Source: Cesiribacteraceae bacterium YIM B00369 (lineage in GTDB: Bacteria; Bacteroidota; Bacteroidia; Cytophagales; Cyclobacteriaceae). Taken from it: DNA of 64,000 nt. Positions 1 through 9,244 of the stretch are shown here, piece after piece. Position 1 is the first letter of the stretch. The number at the start of each line of letters is the position of its first letter. The notes under the pieces are model-generated. The model was given only the letters and a program-made list of their open reading frames with translations. It had not been told where the DNA came from and made no database searches. The translations under genes and the position numbers were made by a program. The stretch is taken from NCBI GenBank assembly GCA_017948555.1, contig JAFMYY010000012.1, positions 1 through 64,000 of the forward strand. Reading direction: 5' to 3'.

Positions 1-29
1 CTTTGCCAATTAACATAATATTGCGCAAC

Positions 30-207
30 TTGAATTAATTAGTATTGAGTCATGAGTATTGAGTATTGAGACGGGAGATGTGAGACCTGAGATGTGAGGT
101 TTCAGATATGCTGGTTTCAAGAAGTATTAAGCTTACAGTTTATTGTCTTTAGTCTTTCGCTCTGACCCGCGATTCCTTGTCTCAAGTCTCATGTCTCCCA
201 TCTCAAA
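30..207. repeat. Modular degenerate repeat with long inverted arms
   Basis: This gene-free stretch lies just 3' of the kinase-RapZ gene. From about 36 to 70 it carries words like AGTATTGAGT. A 25-nt arm at 68-92 is then matched in inverted orientation by 180-204, with 21 of 25 positions pairing; all four differences are transitions, and two of them still allow G-U pairs in RNA. The loop is about 87 nt. The same words recur at 19286-19436, 37560-37661 and 61872-61966. I see no ORF that looks real here. It may be a REP- or MITE-like element or a transcribed 3' structure. Confidence 0.6.
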
Positions 208-211
208 TCTG

Positions 212-1660
212 TTAATTCACCCAGTTTTTTGCTTCCTGCACAATATGTTTTACCTGTACTTTTACGCCAAATTTTTGTTTCAGGTGCTTTGCAAGGCTGT
301 CGGCGGCAAAAACACTCCTGTGCTGGCCTCCGGTGCAGCCAAAATTAACCTGCAGGCTGTCGAAATCCCTTTTCAGGTAGTCGCTTACACTTATGTCTAC
401 CATGCTGTAAACATGCTGCAGAAAAACAGGCATTTCGGTTCGGTACATCAGGAATTCCTGCACTGCTTTATCTCTTCCTGTAAGCTTTTTATACTCCTCA
501 AAACGGCCCGGGTTTAGTATGCCTCTGCAGTCAAAAGCAAAACCACCGCCGTTGCCTGACGGGTCTTCCGGCAGCCCCTGCTTATAAGAAAAGCTGTATA
601 TGTTAACAGTAAGCTTACTTTCGGGTGTGGCCTTGATGTTTTCAAACCGCTGAATTACCTCACTGCTTACCATTGCTTCCAGTACTTTCTGCAACTCAGG
701 CAGGCGGACAGGAATGCTCTTGTTTTCCAGGAACCACTTCAGGTTGCGCAGGGCAAAAGGTATGCTGCTGATAAAATGAGGCTTGCGTTCAAAAAGGCCC
801 CTGAAACCATAGGCGCCTAAGGTTTGCAGCATCCTTATCAGTACAAATCCATGGTAGTTGTCCATAAATTCCTCACGGCTAAGCGGCTGGTCCTGCAACT
901 CATTAACCCTGTCGAAGTAATAACCCACCAGCTCATCGCGCAATTCGTAAGGCAGGGCGGCTTTTGCCTGCCACAGCATTGAGGCTACATCGTACTGCAG
1001 GGCTCCCTTCATGCCCCCCTGGAAATCTATAAAATATACCTGATCGTCCTTTACCATTACATTTCTGCTCTGGCAATCGCGATGCATAAAGTACTTGTTT
1101 TGCTCCTGCATAAGGTAGTAGCTGAGCATTTCAAAATCGTTCAGCAACAGGTTCTTTTCATATGGCAGCTGCAGGGCCCTGAGGAAGTAGTACTTGAAGT
1201 AAAGAAGGTCGGAATATATGGCCTGCCTGTCGAATGCCCGTGTGGCAATGCAGTAGTCGTAGTCAAGGCCATTGCCACCATGGATCTGGAGTTGTGCCAG
1301 CCGGGCCAGGGTTTTCCTGTACAGCTCAAGTGTATGTTCGCTAAATCCTTCTTTTTGCACAACGTCAAAAAGGGAGGTGTCTCCCAGGTCGGACTGCACA
1401 TAAAACCTGTTGTCGGCACTGGTATGGAAAATTTCGGGAACGGCCAGTTGTTTGATGTTGAAGTGGCGGGAAAATTCCAGAAAGGTATTATTTTCCCTTA
1501 CATTGGTACTGTAGGTAACAATCCAGGAGCCCCGGGCAGTGCTTATCCTGAAATACTGCCTGTCGCTGCCTGCCTGAGGCAATTGAATAATGTCCTCCAC
1601 GGAGGCTTCCGGCTTCCAGTTCAGGAAGAACTCTTTTACCTGTTCAATGATGCTGTGCAT
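212..1660 (-). CDS. APH-like kinase fused to a RapZ C-terminal-type domain
   Basis: 482 residues in two parts. The N-terminal ~330 residues look like the aminoglycoside phosphotransferase / sugar kinase fold (AmgK-like): a Brenner-type catalytic motif HRDCQSRN near residue 193 and a metal-binding DFQGG about 20 residues later. From about residue 348 the protein matches the C-terminal domain of RapZ, with FSYKQGLP, FDCRGILNPGR and the signature GCTGGQHRSV near 443. In proteobacteria that domain senses amino-sugar and RNA ligands. The fusion suggests phosphorylation of a cell-wall-derived sugar, possibly with regulation, but the substrate is inference. ATG at 1660 is the first codon giving a complete kinase domain. 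The gene is divergent from the envelope cluster at 2169. Confidence 0.8.
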   Translation of the reverse strand: MHSIIEQVKEFFLNWKPEASVEDIIQLPQAGSDRQYFRISTARGSWIVTYSTNVRENNTFLEFSRHFNIKQLAVPEIFHTSADNRFYVQSDLGDTSLFDVVQKEGFSEHTLELYRKTLARLAQLQIHGGNGLDYDYCIATRAFDRQAIYSDLLYFKYYFLRALQLPYEKNLLLNDFEMLSYYLMQEQNKYFMHRDCQSRNVMVKDDQVYFIDFQGGMKGALQYDVASMLWQAKAALPYELRDELVGYYFDRVNELQDQPLSREEFMDNYHGFVLIRMLQTLGAYGFRGLFERKPHFISSIPFALRNLKWFLENKSIPVRLPELQKVLEAMVSSEVIQRFENIKATPESKLTVNIYSFSYKQGLPEDPSGNGGGFAFDCRGILNPGRFEEYKKLTGRDKAVQEFLMYRTEMPVFLQHVYSMVDISVSDYLKRDFDSLQVNFGCTGGQHRSVFAADSLAKHLKQKFGVKVQVKHIVQEAKNWVN

Positions 1661-1963
1661 ATATATTTAATATAATACAATTGTTGTTTAATAAGCCGCC
1701 GGGTCCTTTGCGGCAATATTATCTGTTGCTTCTTTTAAACCGGCAAAGTATAATGTTCTGCTGTAATAAATAAGCTTTCAGGCAGTTTTAAACCCCGGAT
1801 CCGCAAAATACGTATCTGCCTGATTGAAATTAAGGAAAAAATACAAATATTTCAGCTGATAAGATGGCGGTTGCCTGATAGGCCATAACATGACCGGAGG
1901 CTGCCCGACAGGCAATTGAGTTAAAGTGAATTATGCCGCGGCATCTTTTTGCCGGATATTTAG

Positions 1964-1971
1964 TACCTTTG
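1964..1971 (+). promoter_or_regulatory. Bacteroidota -7 promoter element
   Basis: TACCTTTG matches the Bacteroidota -7 consensus TAnnTTTG exactly. A TTTG lies at 1948-1951, closer than the usual 19-21 nt spacing, so the -33 element is uncertain. Transcription would start near 1978, just before the hairpin at 2000-2035. Confidence 0.45.
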
Positions 1972-1999
1972 CGCCAAAACAGGCTTAATCAGTTTTTTG

Positions 2000-2035
2000 A
2001 CCTGTGAATAATCTTAATTCGCAGGTGGTTTTTTT
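2000..2035 (+). terminator. Intrinsic terminator in a divergent leader region
   Basis: The arm ACCTGTGAAT (2000-2009) pairs with ATTCGCAGGT (2017-2026), giving a 10-bp stem with one G-U pair and a 7-nt loop. It is followed by GG and seven T residues (2029-2035). No plus-strand gene lies upstream, so it can only act on a transcript begun within the intergenic region. ACAGG at 1979-1983 could pair with CCTGT at 2001-2005 and compete with the terminator stem. Confidence 0.7.
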
Positions 2036-2168
2036 ATGGCATTGATTTTTGTGAGATTTGTATTCATCCTGGTGCTGACTGATATTTTTTTAAGATAGTT
2101 TTTTGTGAGAGTACAGCTTTGGTCAATACACCATTATTAAATTTACCGGCTGAGTAAAAGAAAAACAG

Positions 2169-4145
2169 ATGATTCTTTATGAAATTTTTTATCTCCGCTT
2201 TTGGAGATATTTTTCGTTGCTGACAGCATTTTTAATGCTTTTTTTATGCGTGCCTGTTTCAGGACAGGAGGCAGGAAAGCAAAGAGATACTATACGGGCA
2301 GAGGAAGTTTATGTGCTTGACCGGCATTTCAGCTATGCTATATCCGGTCGGGATACCGTGCTCAATGGTACTTATTCCCTCAAATTAAAACCCGCTTTGC
2401 CTGAAGGGCTGCAGGAACAAAGCTACCGTTTCGGGGAACTTGCTACAGGTTTTGTGAACAATAAGAGGCAGGGCGTTTTTGTAATGCAAACAATTTTCCT
2501 GCAGCCTGAACTCCGGAATCCTGAGCCTGAAAATGGCATTATCCGAATTCCTTACAGCGGAATTATCCGTAAAACCAGGGGAGAGTTTGACGAAAACCGC
2601 CCTGTTGGTGAATGGACATTCCTTGAGCTTCGGAGAAATACAGCTTCTGCGGCTGATTCACTCGTGCATTTAAGGGCTTTTTTTGGGAGTAACGGGAAGC
2701 TGAAGGATCGGTTCAGGCTGGCGGACCGTAATAATGCGGTGGTGATTGCAGGTAATTTCAAGGATGGGGCATTTGATGAAGGGCTGAATGTGCGCAGTGG
2801 AAGTGATGGTTCCCTGCTTCTGAATTTCGGGTTTGAAAATGGTTTGCTGGTATCTGTAAACAGGGCAGGGAAACCGGCCCTGCGGGCCGGGTATAATTCG
2901 CAGGAAAGGAAAATCAGCTTTGTGCAGCAACCCCTGGACTCCCTCTATCCCAAAATAATGTCTTATTACCTTAACCTGCCGGAAGATGAGTGGGAGGAAG
3001 TGCTGCGCCCTTTTAAAATGATTTACAATTCTTTCAGCTGGTTAGAGGGAGAAAACAGTATCATGATGGAGCATTTGCCGGGGGAGAGCAATTTTCAGCT
3101 GCCCCTTGTTAAAGTTCCTTTATATGAGACTACTCCCGAAGAACAGGAGATCGTACTCAGAAAGCGCGAAAGAATACAGGAGTTGAACCAAAGGATAGAT
3201 GACCTGCTCCATGTTTCTTCTTTTGCCCTGAATAAATCTTCAGAGAAGGAATTGTCCTCTCTTTATGCCAGGCTGCAGGTAGTAAAAGACCGGCTGGAGC
3301 ATCAGCAAAAGGTTTCTGAGATACTGGCAGGGCCTTTACTGCAGCATATCGATCCGGATTTGTTTATCCGGAGGAGACTGGCAGAGGTGACCCCCGCCGA
3401 TACTGCCACTTATACTTTCAGCGGAGAGCAGTTCAGGGAGCCCATGAGTTTTAGTTTTGAAACAGAAGGCTTGTCTTCTTTTGAGCAATACAGAGCTTAT
3501 ATAAGCAGTCTGGAGGAAAGCTTTTTAAACATAAACGAACAAATAGGCCGGTATCTGGAGCATGTTGAGCTTGAAAAACGCCTTTCTGAAAGTGAAGAAA
3601 GCTTATCAGATCTTTCTGTTGATATAGAACAGCTGGCAGACAGTATGGCGCTTAATATGTATAGCGAAGAAATCAGTAATATGTATAAGCAGGCCTTTGT
3701 GGGTTTTAAAGATATGCTCCTGAAAGAGTATGTGGAGATGGCGCCCGCCAGGCGGCAACCGGCTCTTGAAGGGCTGGTAAATTGCTTTGAACAAATGAGG
3801 AGCAAACTTAAAAATGCACCTGTACTGGCCGGAAAGGAAAAAATTGTGGACGAAGCCTATATGGATACGCACCTCAACCCATATACTTATACTGAAGAAG
3901 AGGAAAGAATTTTTGAAAGGTTATACAGTGCTTACACAGATATACTTGTTCCGTTTCTTATAAACAGGATGATGACTGCACAAAACTGTGAAAGTTTTCT
4001 TGAAAAGGCAGAAAACCTGGAGAGATTACAGGATTTTATGCTGAAAGCCCTTAGTGAAAATCCTAAACGGATGGAGCGGCGAATCCGGAGAACAGATAGT
4101 CCGGAGGCAATTATCCGGAAACTGGAAATTCCTGTTGTTTTATAG
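2169..4145 (+). CDS. Secreted coiled-coil protein of unknown function
   Basis: 658 residues that I do not recognise as a named family. The N-terminus has a hydrophobic signal-like stretch (about residues 13-34) ending at SGQ, typical of an exported Bacteroidota protein. Residues ~35-240 hold short repeats with G-x-F/W and x-G-E/K turns (GEFDENRPVGEW, GNFKDGAFDEG), reminiscent of MORN variants. From about residue 330 to the end the sequence is charged, Leu-rich and probably coiled coil. It is followed after 14 nt by a DUF2490-type barrel and then by a MORN protein, so it probably works in the cell envelope. An ATG at 2235 would remove part of the signal, so 2169 is preferred. Confidence 0.75.
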   Translation: MILYEIFYLRFWRYFSLLTAFLMLFLCVPVSGQEAGKQRDTIRAEEVYVLDRHFSYAISGRDTVLNGTYSLKLKPALPEGLQEQSYRFGELATGFVNNKRQGVFVMQTIFLQPELRNPEPENGIIRIPYSGIIRKTRGEFDENRPVGEWTFLELRRNTASAADSLVHLRAFFGSNGKLKDRFRLADRNNAVVIAGNFKDGAFDEGLNVRSGSDGSLLLNFGFENGLLVSVNRAGKPALRAGYNSQERKISFVQQPLDSLYPKIMSYYLNLPEDEWEEVLRPFKMIYNSFSWLEGENSIMMEHLPGESNFQLPLVKVPLYETTPEEQEIVLRKRERIQELNQRIDDLLHVSSFALNKSSEKELSSLYARLQVVKDRLEHQQKVSEILAGPLLQHIDPDLFIRRRLAEVTPADTATYTFSGEQFREPMSFSFETEGLSSFEQYRAYISSLEESFLNINEQIGRYLEHVELEKRLSESEESLSDLSVDIEQLADSMALNMYSEEISNMYKQAFVGFKDMLLKEYVEMAPARRQPALEGLVNCFEQMRSKLKNAPVLAGKEKIVDEAYMDTHLNPYTYTEEEERIFERLYSAYTDILVPFLINRMMTAQNCESFLEKAENLERLQDFMLKALSENPKRMERRIRRTDSPEAIIRKLEIPVVL

Positions 4146-4159
4146 TAATCAGATATTCC

Positions 4160-4984
4160 ATGCAATTTTTTCGATATATTTTAAGTATTGCTGTTTTTGT
4201 AACGGTAAGCATTAATAGCTTCGGGCAAACAGAGCCTGCGCCACGGGCTCAGTTAAACGAAGCTAGTACCGGTTTATGGTTTGGCTTGTATACCAAATTA
4301 AAACTTGGGGAAAAAATATATTACTATGCCGAAACGCATTATCGCCGGCGGAACAGTCTTGATAACCGGATGGATTTTGCCGGACGGATGGGCAAGGTAT
4401 ACAACCGGCACGGTATTAATTATTTAGTGAATAATTACTTCGAAGTAACGGCAGGTCCGGTGGTGGTGTTGTCCTATGGGCCCGATAAGGATAACCCGAA
4501 GTATGAACGGATGGTGCCTGAATTCAGGTTCTGGCATCAATACCTGCTTATACAGCCCCAGATGGGCAGGATAAAGATATACCATCAGTTCCGTTTTGAG
4601 CACCGTTTCCGGCGGGGTTATGAAGTGGCTGATCCGGAGTATCATTATACCACCAGGTACCGGTACAAAATTTATGCTTATATACCTTTAAACAAGCCTT
4701 ACCTGAAGGAAAAAACCCTGTATTTTTCTCCGAGTGCTGAAATATTCATGCATAGCGGGGAAACAGTGGTATATCATCCACTGGAAGATTTCAGGATTTA
4801 TCCAATTCTGGGTTATATTATCAATAAGAATTATATGGTGTCGGCCGGCTATACCTATACGCTGGGGCAGGCTGTGGCCGGTTATGAATACAATCAAACG
4901 CATCTTTTGCGGTTTAATCTCTATGTAAATTTCGACATCAGGAATAAAAGGAATGCTGTTCCAAAGGTTCATATGAGGGACTAA
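4160..4984 (+). CDS. DUF2490-like outer membrane beta-barrel protein
   Basis: 274 residues with a signal peptide (FVTVSINSFGQ, cleavage near residue 23). The rest alternates aromatic and polar residues, as in amphipathic beta strands, and fits DUF2490: LWFGLYTKLKL near the start, YYYAETHYRRR, RFWHQYLL, YHQFRFEHRF, and a C-terminal strand ending LYVNFDIRN. Barrels of this family are predicted to sit in the outer membrane and have no settled function. The gene begins 14 nt after the coiled-coil protein gene and is probably cotranscribed with it. The family assignment is from pattern memory. Confidence 0.75.
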   Translation: MQFFRYILSIAVFVTVSINSFGQTEPAPRAQLNEASTGLWFGLYTKLKLGEKIYYYAETHYRRRNSLDNRMDFAGRMGKVYNRHGINYLVNNYFEVTAGPVVVLSYGPDKDNPKYERMVPEFRFWHQYLLIQPQMGRIKIYHQFRFEHRFRRGYEVADPEYHYTTRYRYKIYAYIPLNKPYLKEKTLYFSPSAEIFMHSGETVVYHPLEDFRIYPILGYIINKNYMVSAGYTYTLGQAVAGYEYNQTHLLRFNLYVNFDIRNKRNAVPKVHMRD

Positions 4985-5040
4985 ACTTCTGTTTTATATA
5001 AATTCGGTGTGGTGGAATTTTCAACTTATAAAGTGCAATT

Positions 5041-5934
5041 ATGAAAATAAAAGTTCTGATACTGCTAAGCTTTATTTTCCTCCTGCTGGCGGCTTTTCTG
5101 TTTTTTAAAAACCGGTCTTACCAGCAGGAAATGGAAATGGAAAACCAGCGCATTGAACTGGTAACGGATTCCCTGCGGTATTATAAATATATGAGCCGGG
5201 GAGATTCCCTGCTGATTGCTGAAGATTATGAGGGGGCAATGGAGTATTTTCGTATGGCAGGAAATGTTTTCGGTCAGCAGGAACTGGTGCAGAATATGCA
5301 AAATATGGCACAGGGGGTGAAATCCCGTTCAGACCATTTTGGCAGGTTAAGGAGCCGTGTGGTCGGGCTGCAGAATAATCTGGCAGCGGCTAAAGACAGC
5401 CTTGAAGCAGAGCTTTTGCTCCGTGATTCGCTCTTAAAGGTTTCTTTATCGGAAATAAGGCTGCATTCGTACCGGAATGAGCTTTTGCGCGACAGCCTTT
5501 CGCAGGCACAGGCTGCCTGGCAAAGCCTTAAGTCCAAAGCAGCATCTGTTGGGAAAGCTGAATTTGATGCCACTACGGGGGTAAAAATATATTATGCCGG
5601 TGACCTGGTAGGCGGTAAGGCACAGGGTTTTGGCTATGGCTTATTTGCCTCCGGCGGTATTTATGCCGGAGAGTGGAAAGCCAATAAACGCCATGGAGAG
5701 GGTAAGTATATCTGGAAAGACGGCAATGTATATATTGGTGATTATAAAGATGATAAGCGGGAAGGATCGGGTACCTATTATTTTACCAGCGGAGAAAAAT
5801 ATGTGGGTGAGTGGAAAGATAATAAGCGAAGTGGAAAAGGTACTTTATACGGGGAAGAAGGCCAGGTGGTAATAAGCGGACAGTGGAAAAACGACCAGAT
5901 TGCAACGGTAGAGAAGGGTGCGGGAGCTCAGTAA
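5041..5934 (+). CDS. Membrane-anchored coiled-coil MORN-repeat protein
   Basis: 297 residues. A single N-terminal membrane segment (about residues 4-22) is followed by a short helical part and a charged coiled coil (about 95-170). Residues ~185-290 carry at least four MORN repeats, recognisable as YAGEWKANKRHGEGKY, YIGDYKDDKREGSGTY and YVGEWKDNKRSGKGTL. MORN repeats form a flat beta sheet that binds proteins or lipids. The anchor would place it at the inner membrane facing the periplasm or cytoplasm. It follows the DUF2490 gene by 56 nt and is followed by a terminator at 5991, so it probably closes the three-gene unit. Its role is unknown. Confidence 0.85.
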   Translation: MKIKVLILLSFIFLLLAAFLFFKNRSYQQEMEMENQRIELVTDSLRYYKYMSRGDSLLIAEDYEGAMEYFRMAGNVFGQQELVQNMQNMAQGVKSRSDHFGRLRSRVVGLQNNLAAAKDSLEAELLLRDSLLKVSLSEIRLHSYRNELLRDSLSQAQAAWQSLKSKAASVGKAEFDATTGVKIYYAGDLVGGKAQGFGYGLFASGGIYAGEWKANKRHGEGKYIWKDGNVYIGDYKDDKREGSGTYYFTSGEKYVGEWKDNKRSGKGTLYGEEGQVVISGQWKNDQIATVEKGAGAQ

Positions 5935-5990
5935 AAAGAAAAGCATTCATTTTCCTTATATTAACAGCACATTATATTGTACAGAAATGA

Positions 5991-6024
5991 AAACCTTGCA
6001 GGCACACTGGCAGGGTTTTTTTTT
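5991..6024 (+). terminator. Intrinsic terminator after the envelope genes
   Basis: AAACCTTGC (5991-5999) pairs with GCAGGGTTT (6010-6018) with one G-U pair and a 10-nt loop, followed by an uninterrupted T run to 6024. It separates the MORN gene from valS. Confidence 0.7.
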
Positions 6025-6054
6025 GCGCATATAAAAGCCTAAAGGATATTTTAT

Positions 6055-6062
6055 TAAATTTG
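6055..6062 (+). promoter_or_regulatory. Bacteroidota -7 promoter element before valS
   Basis: TAAATTTG matches TAnnTTTG. It lies 51 nt upstream of the valS start and directly after the preceding terminator, so a separate valS promoter is expected here. No -33 TTTG at the right distance is obvious. Confidence 0.45.
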
Positions 6063-6113
6063 CTGGCTCCGGAAACGGATGGATATGATTTTTAAAATTT
6101 AGCCTATAGCTGT

Positions 6114-8741
6114 ATGCAATCCTTAAGCACTAAATACGATCCTTTAGAGGTAGAAGACAAATGGTATAAATACTGGCTGGAACAAAAGTATTTTCGTTCA
6201 CTGCCGGATCCTGAAAAAGAGCCATACACTATTGTAATTCCTCCGCCAAACGTAACGGGCGTATTGCACATGGGCCACATGCTCAATAATACCATTCAGG
6301 ACGTACTGGTGCGAAAAGCCCGTATGGAAGGAAAAAATGCCTGCTGGGTACCGGGTACCGATCATGCATCCATTGCTACCGAGGCAAGGGTGGTGGCTAT
6401 GCTTAAAGACAGGGGAATACAGAAAAGCGAAATTACCCGCGATGAGTTTTTAGGCTACGCCTGGGAATGGAAGGAGAAGTACGGTGGTATTATTCTGGAG
6501 CAGCTGAAAAAACTTGGCGCCAGCTGCGACTGGGACCGCACCCGCTTTACCATGGAAGAGAACATGAGCGCCCAGGTAATAAAGGTTTTTGTGGACCTGT
6601 ATAAGAAAGGCCTTATCTACAGGGGAATACGGATGGTAAACTGGGATCCGGCAGGTAAAACCGCCCTTAGCGACGATGAGGTAATTCACCGCGAAGTAAA
6701 CAGTAAGCTGTACCATATCCGCTATCAAATCGAAGGCAGCGACGAGTATCTGACCATAGCCACCACCCGCCCCGAAACTATTCTTGGTGATACTGCCATT
6801 TGCGTAAACCCTGAGGATGAGCGTTACCGGCACCTGAAAGGTAAAAAAGCAATTGTGCCGCTCATCAACCGCTCTGTCCCTGTTATTCAGGATGAATATG
6901 TGGATATGGAATTTGGTACCGGGGCTTTGAAGGTAACTCCTGCGCACGATGTAAATGACTATGAGCTGGGCTTAAAGCATAAGCTTGAAAGTATTGATAT
7001 ATTAAATGATGATGGTACCCTTAATGCGGCTGCACAGCTTTATGTGGGAGAAGACCGTTTTGTGGTGCGCAAGAAAATAGCAAAGCAGCTGAATTCCGAA
7101 GGGTACCTGGTTAAAGAAGAAGAGTATAAAACCAGCGTTGGCTTCAGTGAAAGGACCGATGCAGTAATTGAGCCGAAGATATCCCTTCAGTGGTTCCTGA
7201 AAATGGATAAGATTACGCAGCCTGCACTTGAAAATGTATTGAATGATACTATACAGCTCCACCCGCCAAAGTTCAAGAATATGTACCGCAGCTGGATGGA
7301 GAACGTACGCGACTGGTGTATCAGTCGCCAGCTATGGTGGGGGCAGCAGATACCTGCGTTCTACCTGCCGGACGGAGAATTTGTGGTTGCGGAAACAGCT
7401 GAAGAAGCACTGAAGCTGGCGCAGGAGAAAACCGGTAACAGGGAGCTTGCCCTTGAAGATTTACGGCAGGATGAAGATGTGCTCGACACCTGGTTCAGCA
7501 GCTGGTTATGGCCAATTTCTGTATTCGATGGTATTCTTGATCCGGAAAATGAAGAGCTGAAATACTATTACCCTACCAATGACCTGGTAACGGCTCCTGA
7601 AATCCTGTTTTTCTGGGTAGCCAGAATGATTATTGCCGGCTATGAGTATGAAGGGGAGATGCCATTTAAAAATGTGTATTTAACCGGTATTGTAAGAGAT
7701 AAGCTGGGGCGGAAAATGTCCAAATCGCTCGGCAACTCTCCCGATCCTCTGGAGCTGATTAAGCAGTACGGAGCCGATGGCGTGCGTACAGGTATGCTTT
7801 TTTCCTCACCTGCAGGTAACGACCTCCTGTTCGATGAAAAACTGTGCGAGCAGGGCCGTAACTTCAATAATAAAATATGGAATGCTTTCCGCCTGGTTAA
7901 GGGGTGGGAGGTAGATAATAATGCCGGCGGCGAAGGGAATAAAATAGCAGTAGACTGGTTTAATAACCGCTTCCACCAGGCCCTGGCAGAGCTGGAAGAT
8001 CATTTCAGTAAATTCCGTATGTCCGATGCCCTGATGACAGTTTACAAGCTGGCCTGGGATGACTTCTGCAGCTGGTATCTTGAAATGGTGAAGCCTCCTT
8101 TTGGTCAGCCGATAGATAAAGCTACTTACGATGCAACTATCATTCACCTGGAGAACCTTCTTACCCTGCTGCATCCTTTTATGCCTTTTATTACCGAGGA
8201 AATCTGGCAAAGCATGGCTGAGCGTCTTGATGGGGCCAGCATCAGCATAGTAGCATGGCCAAAAGCGAAATCAGCTGACACTGCTCTGCTGGCCGATGCT
8301 GCCAAGGCTTTTGAAGCGGTAACACAGGTAAGGAACCTGCGGAACAGTAAAGGACTTTCTCCAAAAGAAGCTCTTGAACTGCAGGTAAAAACCAAAGAGG
8401 CTGGTGTTTACCAAAGGTTTGAGGGAGTAATCAGGAAGCTGGCCAATATCAGTTCACTGTCTTTTGTGGAAGAGAAGCCTGCTAATGCGGTAAGCTTTGT
8501 AAATGGAGGCGACGAACTGTACGTGCCACTCGAAGGAAGTATTGATGTGGAGAAGGAGCGTGAGGAAATTCAGAAGGAGCTTGAGTATACCCGTGGTTTC
8601 CTTGCATCTGTAGACAAAAAGCTCAGCAATGAGCGTTTTGTAAGCGGTGCCCCGCAGCAGGTAGTGGATGCAGAACGCCGTAAAAAGGCAGATGCTGAAG
8701 CTAAAATAAAGGCGCTGGAAGAAAGCCTTGCTTCCCTGTAA
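6114..8741 (+). CDS. valS: Valine--tRNA ligase
   Basis: 875 residues, the normal size for bacterial ValRS. It charges tRNA-Val with valine in the cytoplasm and edits mischarged threonine. The class I signatures are present: the HIGH-type motif HMGHM near residue 52 (after PPPNVTGVL), and KMSKS near residue 533 ([10 protein letters not shown]). The editing (CP1) domain occupies about residues 200-340, with [12 protein letters not shown]. The last ~65 residues form the tRNA-binding coiled coil typical of ValRS. The start at 6114 is supported by the conserved N-terminal [15 protein letters not shown]. It has its own probable promoter and no co-oriented partner within 50 nt upstream. Confidence 0.98.
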   Translation: MQSLSTKYDPLEVEDKWYKYWLEQKYFRSLPDPEKEPYTIVIPPPNVTGVLHMGHMLNNTIQDVLVRKARMEGKNACWVPGTDHASIATEARVVAMLKDRGIQKSEITRDEFLGYAWEWKEKYGGIILEQLKKLGASCDWDRTRFTMEENMSAQVIKVFVDLYKKGLIYRGIRMVNWDPAGKTALSDDEVIHREVNSKLYHIRYQIEGSDEYLTIATTRPETILGDTAICVNPEDERYRHLKGKKAIVPLINRSVPVIQDEYVDMEFGTGALKVTPAHDVNDYELGLKHKLESIDILNDDGTLNAAAQLYVGEDRFVVRKKIAKQLNSEGYLVKEEEYKTSVGFSERTDAVIEPKISLQWFLKMDKITQPALENVLNDTIQLHPPKFKNMYRSWMENVRDWCISRQLWWGQQIPAFYLPDGEFVVAETAEEALKLAQEKTGNRELALEDLRQDEDVLDTWFSSWLWPISVFDGILDPENEELKYYYPTNDLVTAPEILFFWVARMIIAGYEYEGEMPFKNVYLTGIVRDKLGRKMSKSLGNSPDPLELIKQYGADGVRTGMLFSSPAGNDLLFDEKLCEQGRNFNNKIWNAFRLVKGWEVDNNAGGEGNKIAVDWFNNRFHQALAELEDHFSKFRMSDALMTVYKLAWDDFCSWYLEMVKPPFGQPIDKATYDATIIHLENLLTLLHPFMPFITEEIWQSMAERLDGASISIVAWPKAKSADTALLADAAKAFEAVTQVRNLRNSKGLSPKEALELQVKTKEAGVYQRFEGVIRKLANISSLSFVEEKPANAVSFVNGGDELYVPLEGSIDVEKEREEIQKELEYTRGFLASVDKKLSNERFVSGAPQQVVDAERRKKADAEAKIKALEESLASL

Positions 8742-8828
8742 TAAAATGAAGGATGGAGTGAGTGAATGTTGGAGTGATAAAATAAACGTGAGAGTCATTC
8801 AGATATAAGTTTTAAAGTATCAGAAAGG

Positions 8829-9188
8829 ATGAATACAATTATGCCTCAGCGTCTCCGGCCTTATTTTCGGGAGGAGATAAGTGCTTATAAAATTAAGTGG
8901 GCGGCAGGGGATTTGCCACAGGCCTGGCGCCACCTTGAACGGGCGCATATTATCGGGCAGGCATATCCCCTGGAGCATACCTATGCCCATTGGTTGATGC
9001 TGGTTTTTGGCTTCCGGATAAAGAACCTGAGGGAAGTTGCAGGGCAGTTGCCCCGTTTGTTAGTGGGTGGGGTAAAATCTTTTGTCGGTAAAATACCGGT
9101 TGGGAATACAGGGGGAGCCAACGTTCATCCTTTAAAACCAATGGAAATACCTGCTGATTTGCATCAGATTCTGAGGGCGAATTCTTAG
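8829..9188 (+). CDS. DUF3703 family protein
   Basis: 119 residues. The pattern matches DUF3703: an N-terminal helix with AGDLPQAWRHLERAHIIGQ, then HWLML, a region with LREVAGQL, and the C-terminal signature VGNTGGANV...MEIPADL. No catalytic residues or membrane segments are evident and the family has no established function. Two starts are possible, ATG 8829 or ATG 8841; AGGA just before 8829 slightly favours the first. It is followed by a terminator at 9211, so it probably ends a short unit. Confidence 0.85.
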   Translation: MNTIMPQRLRPYFREEISAYKIKWAAGDLPQAWRHLERAHIIGQAYPLEHTYAHWLMLVFGFRIKNLREVAGQLPRLLVGGVKSFVGKIPVGNTGGANVHPLKPMEIPADLHQILRANS

Positions 9189-9210
9189 TAAAACAGAGAA
9201 TATCAGTAAG

Positions 9211-9244
9211 AAAGAGCGGCATTTTTGTCGCTCTTTTGCTTTTT
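9211..9244 (+). terminator. Intrinsic terminator after the DUF3703 gene
   Basis: AAAGAGCG (9211-9218) pairs with CGCTCTTT (9229-9236) around a 10-nt loop. The stem is followed by a T-rich tract to 9244. Confidence 0.7.

Larger units (their letters stand above)
1661..2168. other. Divergent intergenic region, no gene
   Basis: 508 bp between divergent genes without a convincing ORF. It is AT-rich and holds a promoter-like site at 1964-1971 and a strong plus-strand terminator at 2000-2035, both annotated separately. Several degenerate copies of the word TGCCTGA occur between 1820 and 1915. About 130 nt separate the terminator from the gene at 2169. Confidence 0.6.
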
